Below are positions 31,463-39,207 of a stretch of DNA of 64,000 bases, piece by piece (within the stretch, counting starts at the first letter, position 1; the number at the start of each line of letters is the position of its first letter). The stretch spans positions 186,001-250,000 of the forward strand of contig JAAGZO010000966.1 of assembly GCA_024206195.1 (NCBI GenBank). Direction: 5' to 3'. The notes beneath the pieces were generated by a model that was not told the DNA's origin, searched no databases, and saw only the letters and a program-made list of their open reading frames with translations. The translations under genes were made by a program, and so were the position numbers. Source of the stretch: a bacterium. Lineage in GTDB: Archaea; Nanoarchaeota; Nanoarchaeia; Woesearchaeales; UBA10216.

Positions 31463-31679
31463 TGAAATAGAAACACTTAATGTTCCGGAAGAACAAGTAG
31501 GGGCAGATGGGGCTGTTGTTGTAAATAAGGATTCTAGGTTTTTTAGGATCGCTGATAAGTTCCATGGAGTGTATAGTGGTAATGTGGATGCTAGTGGTAA
31601 AATGGTATTGAAGCCTGGAGCAGTCAATTCAGGTCTACAGGCAGGTATCGTTAGTAGTATTGTTAACGATGAGGTTTAA
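31455..31679 (+). CDS. Hypothetical protein, 74 aa
   Basis: ATG 31455 behind GGTGGTG overlaps the upstream stop by eight bases. MDNEIETLNVPEEQVGADG then VFKPGAVNSG-type Gly-rich ending (LKPGAVNSGLQAGIV). No family recognised. Confidence 0.5.
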   Translation: MDNEIETLNVPEEQVGADGAVVVNKDSRFFRIADKFHGVYSGNVDASGKMVLKPGAVNSGLQAGIVSSIVNDEV

Positions 31680-31683
31680 GATT

Positions 31684-32280
31684 ATGAATAAGTTTATTAG
31701 TAGCATGGTTGTAGTAGCATTCTCTCTATTAACATTAGAATCAGTTGCTGCTGCGGATGAAGCAACACTGCTAGATGTTGATATTAAGGAAAAAGTTTTC
31801 ATAAAGGATACTTATGACCGCGGGGCATTTCAGTTTATGTTGGAAAACAACGTGTTTAAAGGGGATGAGGGGGTAATACTGTCCCTTATAAAGCATGATG
31901 AAAATAGTCCTAGTGCCCAGAAACTGTCTGTATCTGCTGGATATCGTAGAGACAGTGTGTATGATATAGATATGACTGTTTTTGATTTAGAGATAGTAGC
32001 TATGCGGATCAGGTATACTAGTCCAGACAGTCGAACAAGTCCTTATTATGGTCCTGGTCTTATCCTGTTATTTTCCTATGATGATTACAGATTAAGAAAT
32101 TTACGAAGGTATGGGGCCGGGCTACTTGGCACGTTTGGCGTACAACATATGCTAACGGACGACATTGCAGTTATTGGAGAGCAGCAAGTACAGGTATATT
32201 ATAAAATGGATTCTGAGGATGAAGAATCCGAATTAAGGGTTGCTCCTAAGGTTTATATTGGAATGGCCTATTATTTCTAG
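31684..32280 (+). CDS. Predicted outer-membrane beta-barrel protein
   Basis: 198 aa from ATG 31684 behind GAGG. A signal peptide (MNKFISSMVVVAFSLLTLE, then Ala-rich cleavage near residue 24) precedes alternating strands such as LSVSAGYRRDSVYDIDMTVF and GLLGTFGVQHML, and the last residues YIGMAYYF end in Phe, the outer-membrane assembly signal. It could be a phage-encoded receptor blocker, porin-like or superinfection-exclusion protein. It is the main evidence for a Gram-negative host. Confidence 0.6.
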   Translation: MNKFISSMVVVAFSLLTLESVAAADEATLLDVDIKEKVFIKDTYDRGAFQFMLENNVFKGDEGVILSLIKHDENSPSAQKLSVSAGYRRDSVYDIDMTVFDLEIVAMRIRYTSPDSRTSPYYGPGLILLFSYDDYRLRNLRRYGAGLLGTFGVQHMLTDDIAVIGEQQVQVYYKMDSEDEESELRVAPKVYIGMAYYF

Positions 32281-32292
32281 TATGTAGTGAAG

Positions 32293-32315
32293 CGGGGGAG
32301 TGTTTAGCTCTCCCG
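32293..32315 (+). terminator. GC-rich hairpin, possible terminator
   Basis: CGGGGGAG pairs with CTCTCCCG (one G-U) around TGTTTAG, just after the barrel gene. No strong T run follows, so it may attenuate rather than stop transcription. Confidence 0.4.
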
Positions 32316-32331
32316 TACTGCTAAGTTTATT

Positions 32332-32616
32332 GTGGAATTTATATTAGATACAGATAAAACAATGTACACGGAAGAGGAGAAGATAGAATTAGAAAAGCTT
32401 GGTATGAATCTTATACAAAAGTTACCAGAATGGGATTCTCAGGAACCTTACTATATAATTAACAAGGAATCTCCAGGTAAGGTAGAGCTCAAAACTTTAG
32501 AGGAATTGGCGAATTTTATAAATGAGAACGGGCCAGTTATAGTACATAAGAAGTTCGATTGGAACGTTTGGAGTTATACTAACGAATTTGTATTAGAATT
32601 ATGCAATAGTAATTAA
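32332..32616 (+). CDS. Hypothetical protein, 94 aa
   Basis: GTG start without a clear ribosome-binding site; an ATG at 32362 is an alternative. Helix ELEKLGMNLIQKLPEW then a mixed C-terminal part. No family recognised. Confidence 0.45.
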   Translation: MEFILDTDKTMYTEEEKIELEKLGMNLIQKLPEWDSQEPYYIINKESPGKVELKTLEELANFINENGPVIVHKKFDWNVWSYTNEFVLELCNSN

Positions 32617-32628
32617 GAGGTGTCAATT

Positions 32629-32796
32629 GTGAGATTACAAGAACTTTATAGAAGGATTGGATTATTAATTGAGAATGGGCACGGCAATAAAAAAGTGATA
32701 ATTGACAATTGTAGAATTACAGGCTTGCGTGTTCTTGATAAAAAATGCGTAGAGCTTTTTATTAACTACTATACGAGGAATGTAGAGGAGGAATAG
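32629..32796 (+). CDS. Hypothetical protein, 55 aa
   Basis: GTG 32629 behind AAGAGGTG: MRLQELYRRIGLLIENGHGN then KVIIDNCRITGLRVL, a helix-plus-strand unit resembling the LxxLI..GHGxxxV start of small phage proteins. Function unknown. Confidence 0.5.
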   Translation: MRLQELYRRIGLLIENGHGNKKVIIDNCRITGLRVLDKKCVELFINYYTRNVEEE

Positions 32797-32797
32797 T

Positions 32798-33454
32798 TTG
32801 ATAACGTCAATATCATATGATCAATCAGAAATATTGAATAATATATTACTCTTGCATTGCAAATCTGCTCGATTTGATTGTGATATAACGTACTCAAAGG
32901 GTAATTTTTATAGGAATGCGCCAGAGCCGGAAATAAAGATGGATATAAACCCAACTCAGGCATTATTTAGTGATGTTATACAGGCAGACTCAGCGCATTT
33001 GCCGCTTTGTACTAGTTCTCTTGATAGTATTGTTTACGACCCTCCGTTTCTGGCGACAACTGGGCCATCGTTACTTAAAGGTAAAACAGGAAGCAATATA
33101 ATTGCAAAGAGATTTTCTGTATTTCGCTCAGAACCAGAGCTATTGTTAAGTTATAGAGATACAATTAGAGAATGTCACCGCGTTCTAAAGCCCATGGGCG
33201 TACTTGTTATGAAATGTCAGGATAAGATCTCTTCTGGCAAGCAATATTTAACACATGTACATGTAATACAAATGGCTTCGTATGTAGGATTATATCCTAA
33301 GGATATGTTCGTATTGTTGTCAAGAAGAAGGATTGTCGCTAAGTGGCAGAGGAATCAACAACACGCTAGAAAGTATCATGCATATTTCTTAGTGTTTATT
33401 AAACAAAAGCCTAAAGTTTCCTATGACGTTAGGCAATTATTTGAGGAGGTATAA
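32798..33454 (+). CDS. Methyltransferase-like protein with DPPF motif
   Basis: 218 aa from TTG behind GAGGAGG. LDSIVYDPPFLATTG (residues 75-89) is the catalytic-type DPPF loop of DNA adenine or cytosine N-methyltransferases, followed by YRDTIRECHRVLKPMGVLVMKCQD, the helix and strand expected after it. Motif I (SAM-binding glycine loop) is not obvious, so it may be circularly arranged or degenerate. DNA or RNA modification is inferred. Confidence 0.6.
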   Translation: MITSISYDQSEILNNILLLHCKSARFDCDITYSKGNFYRNAPEPEIKMDINPTQALFSDVIQADSAHLPLCTSSLDSIVYDPPFLATTGPSLLKGKTGSNIIAKRFSVFRSEPELLLSYRDTIRECHRVLKPMGVLVMKCQDKISSGKQYLTHVHVIQMASYVGLYPKDMFVLLSRRRIVAKWQRNQQHARKYHAYFLVFIKQKPKVSYDVRQLFEEV

Positions 33455-33455
33455 G

Positions 33456-33647
33456 ATGAGAAATGATGAGGAGTTCAAGGGTTGGGTCGAGGATATAGGT
33501 TTTGTATGTCCAGTTACTGGAGAACCTGTATTTGATGCGTGGTATGACACTGACAGCACTCTTATACACGAAGATCAATATAGAAATGAAATAGTCTTTC
33601 ACTGTACTTCATGTAAAGGAATTCACAGGTATTGTTTATTTGGTTAA
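33456..33647 (+). CDS. Small zinc-binding hypothetical protein, 63 aa
   Basis: ATG 33456 behind GAGGAGG. VCPVTGEPVFDAWY and VFHCTSCKGIHRYC form a four-Cys zinc site. No family recognised. Confidence 0.55.
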   Translation: MRNDEEFKGWVEDIGFVCPVTGEPVFDAWYDTDSTLIHEDQYRNEIVFHCTSCKGIHRYCLFG

Positions 33648-33656
33648 TAAGTAGTT

Positions 33657-34106
33657 ATGAAAGAAAGAGTAATAATCAGTTCAAGCAAAATCTGTAACAT
33701 GTTTGAAAACGTTGAGCATGTTATAGTACCCGATAGTAGTTATGCTTTACTTACTAAAAAGTTTCTACTCGGTGGGGGTTACAGTGGCTATGAAAGTTGG
33801 CTGTTCGATTTTGTAAGTATAGGTGGATGGAATTACAGGTTCGACTGCGATGACAGGGCTGCTTCTTACAAATTGTACATGCGCGGTTTACATTACTATC
33901 ATAACCAGAATAACGCGGATGGGGCGGAAAGTGTAGCTGTGGGGGATTGTTACTACCTTTTGGCAAAAGATAAGGGACATGCTATCAATGTAGCCATTAT
34001 TTATGAAGATAATGACTATAGAAAATTATACATAGAACCGCAGAGTGGGAATGAATTAGAGTTAAGTGATTTAGAGAGGAATTCGATATGGTACGTAGGA
34101 TTTTAG
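33657..34106 (+). CDS. Papain/transglutaminase-like putative cysteine protein
   Basis: 149 aa. YRFDCDDRAASYKLYM (Cys64), GHAINVAIIY (His108) and LYIEPQSG (Glu127) follow the Cys-His-Asp/Glu order of transglutaminase-like and papain-fold proteins, as in a widespread phage family with DCDDFA ... GHA.N ... EPQ. No signal peptide is seen. It lies directly before a lipoprotein gene. Activity is not proven; a structural role is possible. Confidence 0.45.
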   Translation: MKERVIISSSKICNMFENVEHVIVPDSSYALLTKKFLLGGGYSGYESWLFDFVSIGGWNYRFDCDDRAASYKLYMRGLHYYHNQNNADGAESVAVGDCYYLLAKDKGHAINVAIIYEDNDYRKLYIEPQSGNELELSDLERNSIWYVGF

Positions 34107-34396
34107 TAGTATTTACTACAATGTTTGTACTTATTGGCTGTGCACCGACTCTTCCTGAACCAGAATATTACGAGAGATCGTTCTGGTTATACGAAAGAGG
34201 GTCAAGCAGGATTGTAGAGCTGACCGATGAGCAGGTGGTACAGCTAAAAGAAATGTTCGGAGTTGGGAATGATCTTGAGCTTGCAAAGTTTTTAAAAGAA
34301 GCTGCTTATGAAATTGAGAAGAAGCATGGTATAATGGAACTTGACGAGCTTAGGAAGGACGATTTAATAGATAAAACTTTTGGAGAGGATGAGTAA
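34088..34396 (+). CDS. Lipoprotein
   Basis: 102 aa. Short basic start and hydrophobic segment (MVRRILVVFTTMFVLIGCAP) with lipobox LIGC: a lipoprotein signal. The mature part is helical and charged (EQVVQLKEMFGVGNDLELAKF). It overlaps both neighbours. A spanin-like or host-surface role is possible, but no partner with a matching membrane helix is adjacent. Confidence 0.65.
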   Translation: MVRRILVVFTTMFVLIGCAPTLPEPEYYERSFWLYERGSSRIVELTDEQVVQLKEMFGVGNDLELAKFLKEAAYEIEKKHGIMELDELRKDDLIDKTFGEDE

Positions 34397-34686
34397 TGCA
34401 TGCAGAAGTATGTCCAGTATGCAATGGTACTGGAAAAGTGAAAGATAATACCTTTCGTTATAGCGGGAGTAGTACTACTGTTCCGACGGAATATATTTGT
34501 CACGGTTGTAACGGAAAAGGTTGGGTAGAAGTTAACGATAGACAACGCTACTATCATAGTAATTGTGAATGTGTTGATGAAAGTCCTATTGTAGACGGTT
34601 ACGGGACCAAAACTTTTGGTAGTTTCTATATTTCTAAAGGTGTTAGGAATATTATTGGCGGGTATGGCAGCAAAAACTGTTCGTAA
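34396..34686 (+). CDS. DnaJ-type zinc-finger protein
   Basis: 96 aa. CPVCNGTGKVKDN and CHGCNGKGWVEV are two CxxCxGxG repeats as in the DnaJ cysteine-rich domain. No J domain. Such short proteins occur in phages and may bind unfolded chains or serve as simple zinc scaffolds. Confidence 0.65.
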   Translation: MHAEVCPVCNGTGKVKDNTFRYSGSSTTVPTEYICHGCNGKGWVEVNDRQRYYHSNCECVDESPIVDGYGTKTFGSFYISKGVRNIIGGYGSKNCS

Positions 34687-34690
34687 GTAA

Positions 34691-35131
34691 ATGAGTCAGA
34701 GAAAAAAGAGAAAGAAAAGAAGATCGTTGGGTGTATTCCCAAGTAATTTTGAGAGAGATTGGAAGTTCTATTGTGGTAATCGTAAGAAGTTTACGTTTTG
34801 TGGTAGGGTTGTAGTTACTCCTGAGTATGATGAAGATGGATTGACTGCTAAGGAATGTTTCTATGTATACGATACTAACGGCAAACTATGTAAATGCTCA
34901 GAACCTGAGTTATTTCATGAGGTTTTGCTTTGTAAGAAAAGCGTTGGATTTCATATTAAGCAGTGGGCAGAGGGGTACACAGATGTTTGCAGTTCTGTGG
35001 ATGAATTACTCTCATTTGCTGACAGCCCGCCAGATTGGATCAAAGTCTCTGTTAAAAATCAGATCATTAATAATCTTTATAATAACTATGAGGTAATTTT
35101 ATTATGTTTAGGAATAGAGAAAATGATTTAA
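34691..35131 (+). CDS. Hypothetical basic protein, 146 aa
   Basis: Very basic start (MSQRKKRKKRRSLGVFPSN), possibly nucleic-acid binding, followed by a beta-rich part (KFTFCGRVVVTPEYDEDGLT). No family recognised. Confidence 0.55.
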   Translation: MSQRKKRKKRRSLGVFPSNFERDWKFYCGNRKKFTFCGRVVVTPEYDEDGLTAKECFYVYDTNGKLCKCSEPELFHEVLLCKKSVGFHIKQWAEGYTDVCSSVDELLSFADSPPDWIKVSVKNQIINNLYNNYEVILLCLGIEKMI

Positions 35132-35544
35132 AAGATCTAGTATTACCACTGTATGAAGAAATGATGGAGTATTCTGATGATAGGTTTCTTCAACTCATTC
35201 GCTGCATGTGCACACAGTTGCGTTTAGGTCAGCGGGACTTGTCGGTTGTGGGTGTTCCTAATTCTATAGGTAAAGATAGAATACAAGAAGAGATTGATAA
35301 GGAAGATAACGTGTTTATAGAGAAGGTTGGTAATATAGTATTTGAGGGGCGTGACATCGATATCGTTGTTCTTTATGTAGAAAAGTTGTACTACGAACTT
35401 TTAGTAGAAGTAATGAAGATAGATAAAAATATATCTCCTGAGTTATATTATTATATTTGCACTAAACTGTTTGGATACGATGATTTTGCATACAAGTGGT
35501 TTCTTAGAAAATGGATTTATGGAGTACCGGCGGAGGCAGCATAA
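35104..35544 (+). CDS. Hypothetical helical protein, 146 aa
   Basis: Helical throughout (LVLPLYEEMMEYSDDRFLQL ... LYVEKLYYELLVEVM). Overlaps its neighbours by 28 and one base. No family recognised. Confidence 0.5.
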   Translation: MFRNRENDLKDLVLPLYEEMMEYSDDRFLQLIRCMCTQLRLGQRDLSVVGVPNSIGKDRIQEEIDKEDNVFIEKVGNIVFEGRDIDIVVLYVEKLYYELLVEVMKIDKNISPELYYYICTKLFGYDDFAYKWFLRKWIYGVPAEAA

Positions 35545-35783
35545 TGGGTAATGTGGCTTATGATGTTAGTAATGATTGTTTTGGAGAATTGCTTTCAGAA
35601 ACTGTCGATATAGAGTTGCTTAGAGATACTGTAGAATATTTGTGGCAAATCCTGGATAATATTGATAACGCTAGTGAAATTGCTGAGGATGATGAGAATT
35701 TCTACAGAAAACTTGTAGATGCGCAGTTGCTGAGGAGACTTGGAATAATTAAAGATGATGGTTCCAACTTATTTATAATGTAG
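35544..35783 (+). CDS. Hypothetical protein, 79 aa
   Basis: ATG 35544 (TAATG overlap) selected; MGNVAYDVSNDCFGELLSE followed by helices. No family recognised. Confidence 0.5.
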   Translation: MGNVAYDVSNDCFGELLSETVDIELLRDTVEYLWQILDNIDNASEIAEDDENFYRKLVDAQLLRRLGIIKDDGSNLFIM

Positions 35784-35809
35784 AGTAGCAAATTGTTTGG
35801 AGGAATTGT

Positions 35810-36679
35810 ATGAGTACAGTGTACATGTTAGTTGGAAATATAGGAACAGGTAAATCCATAATTGCCAGAAAGTTGTCGATGAATGGCTGTATCGTTGTAT
35901 CTATGGACAACATCCAGTCCTCTATGCACGGCGGTTGTTATGGGATGTATGATATAAGCTGTAAAGATGTGTATAGGTCGGTGGAAAGAGAGCTTATAAC
36001 ATCCTGCCTGAAGCAGAATAAGGATATAGTTATAGATAGAACTCTAGTTCAAAAAGAAAGACGTAATGGTTTTATTGATCTTGTATCTGAGTATACAAAT
36101 GACATTGTGTGTTATGATTTTGGCTGCGGTGATGAGAATTCTTTACGGCGTAGAGTAGGAGATAGTCGCGGAGTGCCGGTGAGTATCTGGGAGTCTGTAC
36201 ACAAATTCTTGATGGATAATTATGAGGAACCATCTAAGGAGGAGGGGTTTGAAATTATAAATAAATGGTACCCTAAACGTTATACAATGTATAAGTTTGA
36301 TTTTGATGGTACTTTAGTTATTAATGCATTTCCTAATATAGGAGAATTGATAACTGGTGATGTTGCGGAGAGGCATGGAACACTTGATTGTGTGGGTATA
36401 TTGAGGAATGCATGGAAAGATTTTTCCAATATTGTTATTATAGAAACTAGTAGGTCTGGTGATCTTGAGGACCAGGTAAGGCAATTTCTACATAATAACG
36501 GTATTCCCTACGACTTTATTAACGATAATCCTTTGTTTGATACTGGGAGTAGGAAACTATTCGCTCATTATTGTTATGATGACAGGAATGTATCGATATA
36601 CAGGAAAGGTTTTGAGGATAAAATTGAAGAAAGTCCTATAAATAGTTCGTATAAAAAGGGCGATAAATATTTTTTATAA
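35810..36679 (+). CDS. Polynucleotide kinase/phosphatase (T4 Pnkp-like)
   Basis: 289 aa behind GGAGG. Kinase domain with P-loop VGNIGTGKS (residues 8-16) and Arg-rich lid (RRRVGDSRG near 113-121); phosphatase-type domain with FDFDGTLV, Asp164 and Asp166, at nearly the same positions as in T4 Pnkp (D165, D167). T4 Pnkp adds 5'-phosphate and removes 3'- or 2',3'-cyclic phosphate, healing RNA or DNA ends cut by host nucleases. Followed by a strong terminator, so last gene of its operon. Works in principle with the KptA-like protein at 41700. No RNA ligase is seen in this window. Confidence 0.75.
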   Translation: MSTVYMLVGNIGTGKSIIARKLSMNGCIVVSMDNIQSSMHGGCYGMYDISCKDVYRSVERELITSCLKQNKDIVIDRTLVQKERRNGFIDLVSEYTNDIVCYDFGCGDENSLRRRVGDSRGVPVSIWESVHKFLMDNYEEPSKEEGFEIINKWYPKRYTMYKFDFDGTLVINAFPNIGELITGDVAERHGTLDCVGILRNAWKDFSNIVIIETSRSGDLEDQVRQFLHNNGIPYDFINDNPLFDTGSRKLFAHYCYDDRNVSIYRKGFEDKIEESPINSSYKKGDKYFL

Positions 36680-36690
36680 GGACAAGTTGT

Positions 36691-36726
36691 GGGAGGTAAC
36701 TTTAATAGTTGCCTCCCTTTATTTTT
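36691..36726 (+). terminator. Strong Rho-independent terminator
   Basis: GGGAGGTAACT and AGTTGCCTCCC form an 11-bp stem (one G-U) around TTAAT, followed by TTTATTTTTT. It ends the 25539-36679 operon and lies 16 bases before the stop of a convergent gene. Confidence 0.85.
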
Positions 36727-36732
36727 TAGTTA

Positions 36733-37041
36733 TTAAACACTTACGTTACTAAGTACTCCACTTTTTGTTTTGTATACTTTGTCAGCTAAAAAAGTTCTTT
36801 TTATCCCACTACAGTTTAGTATGACCTTTTCTATTACACCGTCTTTTCCTGTTATTTCTACTATGACTTTTTCCACACTTCCTAACCGTAACTCGTCGTT
36901 GTAAATTGCATATCCCTTTTGTCCCGGTAGCCACTTTGGGTCTATCTTGTTTAACTTAGTTAAGGTTAAATAAAGTAGCGTACCTACTTTCGCTATTAAT
37001 AAAAGTAATAGTAGTATTATTGCTATAGTTCCTATATCCAT
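36733..37041 (-). CDS. Membrane-anchored small protein, 102 aa
   Basis: One N-terminal helix (TIAIILLLLLLIAKVGTLLY) then a small beta domain (GYAIYNDELRLGSVEKVIVE). NfeD- or signal-anchor-like layout, but no family recognised. Downstream of tmk, four bases apart, so probably in the same transcript. Confidence 0.55.
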   Translation of the reverse strand: MDIGTIAIILLLLLLIAKVGTLLYLTLTKLNKIDPKWLPGQKGYAIYNDELRLGSVEKVIVEITGKDGVIEKVILNCSGIKRTFLADKVYKTKSGVLSNVSV

Positions 37042-37045
37042 GTTG

Positions 37046-37690
37046 TTATTTATGTCCTCTCAGAAAATCGATTACGATATTCAAAATTTCAGTATGTATT
37101 TCTTCTAACGCCGTCTCTCCGTTTATAATTATAAACTTATCCTTATTTTCCAAAGCTATTTTTAGATAGCCTTCTCTAGCTTTTGTGTGATATTGTATAC
37201 TCTTCTCTTCAAATCTATTTTCGTTTACATTGTTTAATAAATTCCTTTTTATGGACCTTTCTAATCCAATTACAGGATCTATATCAATTAATATTACTAT
37301 ATCAGATTCTATATTCTTTACTGCTATGCTATTTAGTTCTATTATCTGTGGTATTGATACACCTCCTGCGTAACCCTGGTAGGCAATTGTGCACTCCTTA
37401 TACCTATCACATACTACGTTTATGCCGTTTTCTATGTTAGGTGCTATAACATGATCTACGTGGTGAGATCTAGCAGCTTCATACAAGAACAACTCTGTTT
37501 CCGAAGACAAGTCCTTATCGGCTGATCCTAACAATATTTGGCGTATGTCGTCTCCTACCTTTGTTCCACCAGGCTCTCGGGTTAAAATAGTTTTTATCCC
37601 AATTGTATTTAGCGAATCTACTAGTAATTTCGATTGTACTGTTTTTCCACTACCCTCGGGTCCTTCTATAGTTATAAATGTTCCTCTCAA
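37046..37690 (-). CDS. tmk: Thymidylate kinase
   Basis: 214 aa from a TTG start behind GGAGG. TMPK motifs in order: P-loop FITIEGPEGSGKTVQSKLL (5-23), TREPGGTKVGDDIRQILL, VCDRYKECTIAYQGYAGG (DRY), then a lid segment. It phosphorylates dTMP to dTDP and so feeds dTTP synthesis with the ThyX-like protein and RNR. Driven by its own near-consensus promoter, divergent from 37839. Confidence 0.9.
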   Translation of the reverse strand: MRGTFITIEGPEGSGKTVQSKLLVDSLNTIGIKTILTREPGGTKVGDDIRQILLGSADKDLSSETELFLYEAARSHHVDHVIAPNIENGINVVCDRYKECTIAYQGYAGGVSIPQIIELNSIAVKNIESDIVILIDIDPVIGLERSIKRNLLNNVNENRFEEKSIQYHTKAREGYLKIALENKDKFIIINGETALEEIHTEILNIVIDFLRGHK

Positions 37691-37720
37691 AGTATTTCCT
37701 CCATCTTGTAGTTTTTGTTT

Positions 37721-37749
37721 AGTATAGAGTACTATATGTTATATGTCAA
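37721..37749 (-). promoter_or_regulatory. Sigma70-type promoter of tmk
   Basis: Minus strand TTGACA (37749-37744), 17-base spacer, TATACT (37726-37721), about 30 bases before the tmk TTG. The -35 is perfect. Confidence 0.75.
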
Positions 37750-37753
37750 TTAT

Positions 37754-37782
37754 TGGACAAGTTTGTTTTGTAGATATATAAT
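37754..37782 (+). promoter_or_regulatory. Sigma70-type rightward promoter
   Basis: TGGACA (37754-37759), 17-base spacer, perfect TATAAT (37777-37782). Back to back with the tmk promoter: the two -35 boxes are four bases apart, so one bound protein could control both. Drives 37839 onward. Confidence 0.75.
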
Positions 37783-37838
37783 GGCATAATGTAGTAAGTA
37801 AATTTTATAAACACTGTTTGTGTAGTATATGTGTTATT

Positions 37839-38102
37839 ATGGAAAAAATGAATGATTGTAACAGTAGCGCCGAAGAAACCCGCGAGATTCAAGAGCATAT
37901 TTTAAAGGAGATGCACAAGCGCAACGAATTGTTGGCTTCGGACAAAAAAGTAACTGAGAAGTATGAATGTCTTGTTGGTGATATTAAAAAGAGGGCGGAT
38001 TATTGTTTAGAACAGGCTTATGTAAAGCTTGAGGAGTTCAATGAAGTCGGGGCTCTAGTACACTTGTCAGTTTCTGCTGAACTGCTTAAGTTGATTACGT
38101 AA
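37839..38102 (+). CDS. Helical protein, 87 aa
   Basis: ATG 37839 (MEKMNDCNSSAEETREIQE) chosen over the earlier in-frame GTG because it lies downstream of the promoter with usual spacing. Helical and charged (HILKEMHKRNELLASDKK); coiled-coil potential. First gene of the rightward operon. Unknown function. Confidence 0.5.
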   Translation: MEKMNDCNSSAEETREIQEHILKEMHKRNELLASDKKVTEKYECLVGDIKKRADYCLEQAYVKLEEFNEVGALVHLSVSAELLKLIT

Positions 38103-38116
38103 AGTCTTATAAAGAT

Positions 38117-38329
38117 ATGGCTGTTTGTACTACTACTATCTGTATGTTGGCCAACGCTGTTAAGTGCTATGCTGGTTATGCTTTACTAAAGAGAGTGTAT
38201 ACAGAATTCGAAAAAGTTCTTATACATGAAGTTTCTTTGCAACTGTCAAAGTGGGTTGTAGATGGTGTTAAAAGTTATTCTTCGGAGGCTGTTGAGTCTG
38301 GCAAGGAGATCGAAGCGAGCGAGGAATAG
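38117..38329 (+). CDS. Hypothetical protein, 70 aa
   Basis: MAVCTTTICMLANAVKCYAG has a weakly hydrophobic start with three Cys; the rest is an amphipathic helix and an acidic tail. No family recognised. Confidence 0.45.
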   Translation: MAVCTTTICMLANAVKCYAGYALLKRVYTEFEKVLIHEVSLQLSKWVVDGVKSYSSEAVESGKEIEASEE

Positions 38330-38333
38330 GTAT

Positions 38334-38534
38334 ATGCGCGAGATTTATAGGAATATAGAAGGAGATTTGGTAACTGCAGAAAAATGGTTTGAAATAAATT
38401 GGTATTGTCCGAATTGCGGATGTAGAAAGGTTTTTATCAAGGAGTGCGGTGCATCGGTGCTTAGTGTGCCAACTTTTCGATGTGCTGAATGTAGTTTTTT
38501 GTTTAGTTTTCGCCCTGGTGGGCATACTTACTAG
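38334..38534 (+). CDS. Small zinc-ribbon protein, 66 aa
   Basis: ATG 38334 behind GAGG; the frame is open upstream inside the previous gene. WYCPNCGCRKVFIKECG and FRCAECSFLF form a zinc ribbon. Likely nucleic-acid or protein binding. Confidence 0.6.
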   Translation: MREIYRNIEGDLVTAEKWFEINWYCPNCGCRKVFIKECGASVLSVPTFRCAECSFLFSFRPGGHTY

Positions 38535-38544
38535 GATAGAAGAT

Positions 38545-38587
38545 ACGACCTATTTGTGTGGGGCAGGTGTTTTATACAGTAGGTCGT
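38545..38587 (+). other. Hairpin between genes
   Basis: ACGACCTA pairs with TAGGTCGT across a 27-base loop, ending 19 bases before the next GTG. It may affect RNA stability or translation of 38607. No T run. Confidence 0.35.
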
Positions 38588-38606
38588 GTATTTACGAGGT
38601 ACAATA

Positions 38607-38885
38607 GTGAGAAATGAAGATATTGTTTTAATTGAGATTAACGGTGCTGAGGTCGAAATCAACGCTATAGAGCTGTTGGAAAAATTAGTTGATAGTGTAG
38701 GAGAAGCTCAGTTATTTGATTTTGTTGATAGAGTTCTTAATATAGATGATCATATTACCATTCTACTACTTTATATATCTCACATTTGTGAAGAGATTGG
38801 TATGTCGGGTAAGGAATTTGAAAAAAGCTTCAGTGAGTTCTGTGATTCCTATAAGTTTTCTGATGGAGGCGATACCTATGAGTAA
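38607..38885 (+). CDS. Hypothetical acidic protein, 92 aa
   Basis: GTG 38607 with GAGG seven bases upstream is a better start than the earlier in-frame GTG at 38586. IVLIEINGAEVEINAIELLE then helices. Overlaps the thioredoxin gene by eight bases, so co-translated with it. Confidence 0.5.
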   Translation: MRNEDIVLIEINGAEVEINAIELLEKLVDSVGEAQLFDFVDRVLNIDDHITILLLYISHICEEIGMSGKEFEKSFSEFCDSYKFSDGGDTYE

Positions 38886-39207
38886 TGTTATAAAATTGAA
38901 TTCTGGCAATTTTTGGTCTGTAGTGAGTGATTCTGATTCCAAGGTTTTTGTAGATGTTTGGGCATCGTGGTGTGCTCCTTGTAGAGCGGTAGAACCTATA
39001 GTAGACGAACTCTCTGAAATTCACCAAGATGTAGTATTTTCCAAGCTAAATATTGAAGATGGCTTTGATATTGCTAACAGTCTCAAAATATTTAGTGTAC
39101 CTACTTTCTTGTTTTTTAAAGACGGAGAGGAAGTTGGAAGAATTGTTAATATTAATATGGAGGATGTAAGGGACGTTATATCTGAGCATGTTTCCCTGTT
39201 ATGTTAA
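38878..39207 (+). CDS. Thioredoxin
   Basis: 109 aa; ATG 38878 (MSNVIKLNS) behind GGAGG is preferred to the long upstream frame. VFVDVWASWCAPCRAVEP holds the redox pair Cys32/Cys35 as WCAPC (most thioredoxins have WCGPC), and FSVPTFLFFKDGEEVGRIV carries the cis-Pro. Reduced thioredoxin is the natural electron donor for ribonucleotide reductase, and a class II RNR is encoded at 48253-53844; phage DNA polymerase processivity is another known use of thioredoxin. Confidence 0.85.
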   Translation: MSNVIKLNSGNFWSVVSDSDSKVFVDVWASWCAPCRAVEPIVDELSEIHQDVVFSKLNIEDGFDIANSLKIFSVPTFLFFKDGEEVGRIVNINMEDVRDVISEHVSLLC

